A program made the translations under genes and the position numbers. Positions 4,389 to 5,481 of a DNA stretch of 5,481 nt are shown here, piece by piece. The notes under the pieces are model-generated. The model searched no databases and had not been told where the DNA came from. It saw only the letters and a list, made by a program, of their open reading frames with translations. Source of the stretch: Paracoccaceae bacterium (GTDB lineage: Bacteria; Pseudomonadota; Alphaproteobacteria; Rhodobacterales; Rhodobacteraceae). The stretch spans positions 1 to 5,481 of the forward strand of contig JALQYS010000183.1 of the NCBI GenBank assembly GCA_023254015.1. The letters are read 5' to 3'. Positions within the stretch are counted from its first letter, which is position 1, and each line of letters begins with the position of its first letter.

Positions 4389-5481
4389 ATGTCCGCGCCC
4401 CTTCTTGCGATCACTCTCGGCGATCCTGCCGGGATCGGTCCCGAAATCACCCTGCGGGCGCTGGAGACCCTGCGCGACAGGCTGGAAAGCGGGGCGCTGT
4501 CTCTGGTGGTGATCGGGGATCCCGGCGCCTTGGCGCGCGCTGGGCAGGTTCTGGGGCTGACGCCGCCTCCGGTGGTGGCCGAGGCCGATCTTGCCGGCCT
4601 GCGTGGCGCTGCGGTGCTGCCCACCCCGGAACCGCTTGCGAAAATTCGCTGGGGCGAGGTGTCGGCCGCCGCGGGTGAACAGGCCTATCAGGCCATCGCC
4701 ACGGCGGTGCGCCTTGCGAGCGCCGGCAGGATTGCCGGGATCGTGACCGCCCCTTTGAACAAGGAGGCGCTCAACCTTGCCGGTCATCGTTACGCCGGCC
4801 ATACCGAACTTCTTGCCGATCTGACCGGGGTCACGGGAAGCGTGATGATGCTGGCGCATGGGGGCATGCGTGTCAGCCATGTCTCGACGCATTGCGCCCT
4901 AGAAGACGTGCCCGCGCGTGCCACGCGCGCCCGCATCGCCCAAGTCACCGACCTGACCCTGGCAACTTTGCGCCGTATGGGGTTTGCCCAGCCCAGGGTG
5001 GCAATCGCCGCGCTTAACCCCCACGCCGGAGAGAACGGCATCTTTGGTCGCCATGATATTGATGTCACCGCGCCCTTGGTCGCCGACTACCGCGCGCGGG
5101 GCGAGAATGTCTCGGGTCCGGTGCCAGGTGACACCGTCTTTGTGCGACTGCGTGGCGGCGATTTCGACGCCGTCGTCGCCATGTATCACGATCAAGGGCA
5201 CATTCCGGTCAAGCTGCTCGGGTTTTCGGTCGATCCTGAAACCGGGCGTTGGACGGCGCTCAACGGGGTCAATGTCACTCTTGGCTTGCCGGTGATCCGC
5301 ACGTCGGTCGATCACGGCACGGCTTTCGACATTGCCGGCAAAGGCGTCGCTGACGCGACCAGCCTGGTCGAGGCGGTCGATTTCGCGCTGCTTCTTGCGT
5401 CCGGACCGCAGCAAGGCGATCTGCCAGTTCTGCGATACCGACTTTGTCGGCACCGGCGACGACGGCGGCAAGTTTGCCGGC
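4389..5481 (+). CDS. pdxA: PdxA-family dehydrogenase, probably PdxA2 (4-phospho-D-threonate/erythronate type), 3' end altered
   Basis: The family comprises metal- and NAD-dependent dehydrogenases that oxidise and decarboxylate 4-phosphorylated hydroxy acids. PdxA itself acts in vitamin B6 synthesis; PdxA2 paralogues next to DUF1537 kinases yield dihydroxyacetone phosphate. Motifs are LAITLGDPAGIGPEI (6-20), VTAPLNKEAL and YAGHTELL (His138). The three metal-ligand histidines are His168 (STHCAL), His212 (ALNPHAGE) and His267 (MYHDQGH), matching E. coli PdxA H166, H211 and H266. The start ATG at 4389 follows GAGG at 4381-4384. Family sequence continues to VEAVDFALLLAS, ending at residue 337 near 5400, about full length. 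The frame then stays open to the window edge through unrelated Arg-rich codons, because the DNA switches to a queE fragment. The native stop and perhaps a few last residues are lost. The catalytic core looks intact; choice of PdxA2 over PdxA rests on the kinase and regulator neighbours. Confidence 0.92.
   Translation, partial: MSAPLLAITLGDPAGIGPEITLRALETLRDRLESGALSLVVIGDPGALARAGQVLGLTPPPVVAEADLAGLRGAAVLPTPEPLAKIRWGEVSAAAGEQAYQAIATAVRLASAGRIAGIVTAPLNKEALNLAGHRYAGHTELLADLTGVTGSVMMLAHGGMRVSHVSTHCALEDVPARATRARIAQVTDLTLATLRRMGFAQPRVAIAALNPHAGENGIFGRHDIDVTAPLVADYRARGENVSGPVPGDTVFVRLRGGDFDAVVAMYHDQGHIPVKLLGFSVDPETGRWTALNGVNVTLGLPVIRTSVDHGTAFDIAGKGVADATSLVEAVDFALLLASGPQQGDLPVLRYRLCRHRRRRRQVCR
5401..5481 (+). 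pseudogene. queE: Internal fragment of QueE (7-carboxy-7-deazaguanine synthase)
   Basis: In the frame beginning at 5401, one base out from the pdxA frame, the translation is PDRSKAICQFCDTDFVGT and then GDDGGKFAG, running in frame to the last base. ICQFCDTDFVGT is highly characteristic of the QueE class with a C-x14-C-x2-C radical-SAM cluster motif. QueE converts 6-carboxytetrahydropterin to 7-carboxy-7-deazaguanine in queuosine synthesis. The last two cluster cysteines are present (codons at 5422 and 5431). The first cysteine and about the first 35 residues, including the start and the LQGEG-type region, are missing; upstream DNA is pdxA. It may continue past the window, but it has no 5' end and cannot make a normal QueE from here. 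Confidence 0.8.

Noticed and set aside
4251..4892. The regulator frame stays open upstream of 4250, giving a 473-residue reading frame on the minus strand
   Set aside because: Everything before the Met at 4250 is antisense to pdxA or in the intergenic region and has no DeoR-family character. DeoR proteins are about 250 residues, so the upstream part is a GC-driven open frame.
4899..5471. 190-residue open frame on the minus strand
   Set aside because: It lies wholly antisense to pdxA, which has clear family motifs over the whole stretch. Its translation has no recognisable domain.
1..5481. CRISPR arrays, tRNA or rRNA genes, defence systems
   Set aside because: No regularly spaced repeats, tRNA cloverleaf or rRNA sequence was seen, and every sizeable coding region is explained by the IS elements, the acid-sugar locus or queE.

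Overview
The window is high-GC, roughly two-thirds G+C by eye. It looks like alphaproteobacterial DNA, possibly Rhodobacterales; that placement is inferred from base composition, the IS66 and IS110-type elements and the acid-sugar gene set, and no marker gene fixes it. It holds a small sugar-acid catabolic locus that has been broken by two nested insertion sequences, plus a second, unrelated breakpoint at the right edge.

Positions 1-2778 are an IS66-family element in minus orientation. Its right terminal inverted repeat ends at 2778, followed leftward by tnpA (2306-2695), tnpB (1956-2309) and the start of tnpC (from 1901). tnpC is split by an IS110-family element of the IS1111 type at about 190-1585, which has a DEDD transposase at 266-1318. 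TnpC resumes at about 190 and runs off the left edge. Roughly 85-95 TnpC residues, including the usual cysteine-rich zinc-finger segment, are missing between the two halves, so this is more than a simple insertion. The 250 non-coding bases after the IS110 transposase fold into several hairpins and are the best candidate for the element's bridge (seeker) RNA.

The IS66 element itself sits in a DUF1537 four-carbon acid sugar kinase gene (2779-3474, minus). Only the first 232 codons remain here, and the IS66 end supplies the stop. The kinase overlaps by 4 bp the end of an intact DeoR-family repressor gene (3471-4250, minus). A divergent pdxA-type gene starts at 4389 (plus). DUF1537 kinase, PdxA2 dehydrogenase and a local regulator form the known route by which D-threonate or D-erythronate type acids are phosphorylated, oxidised and decarboxylated to dihydroxyacetone phosphate. 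With the kinase broken the pathway is probably dead or unregulated here. The shared 138-bp intergenic region carries an 18-bp imperfect palindrome and a 9-bp direct repeat that could be operators.

At about 5400 the pdxA reading frame loses family resemblance. From about 5401 to the end, a different frame encodes an internal piece of QueE (7-carboxy-7-deazaguanine synthase). This is either a deletion or recombination junction that removed the pdxA stop and the start of queE, or an assembly join.
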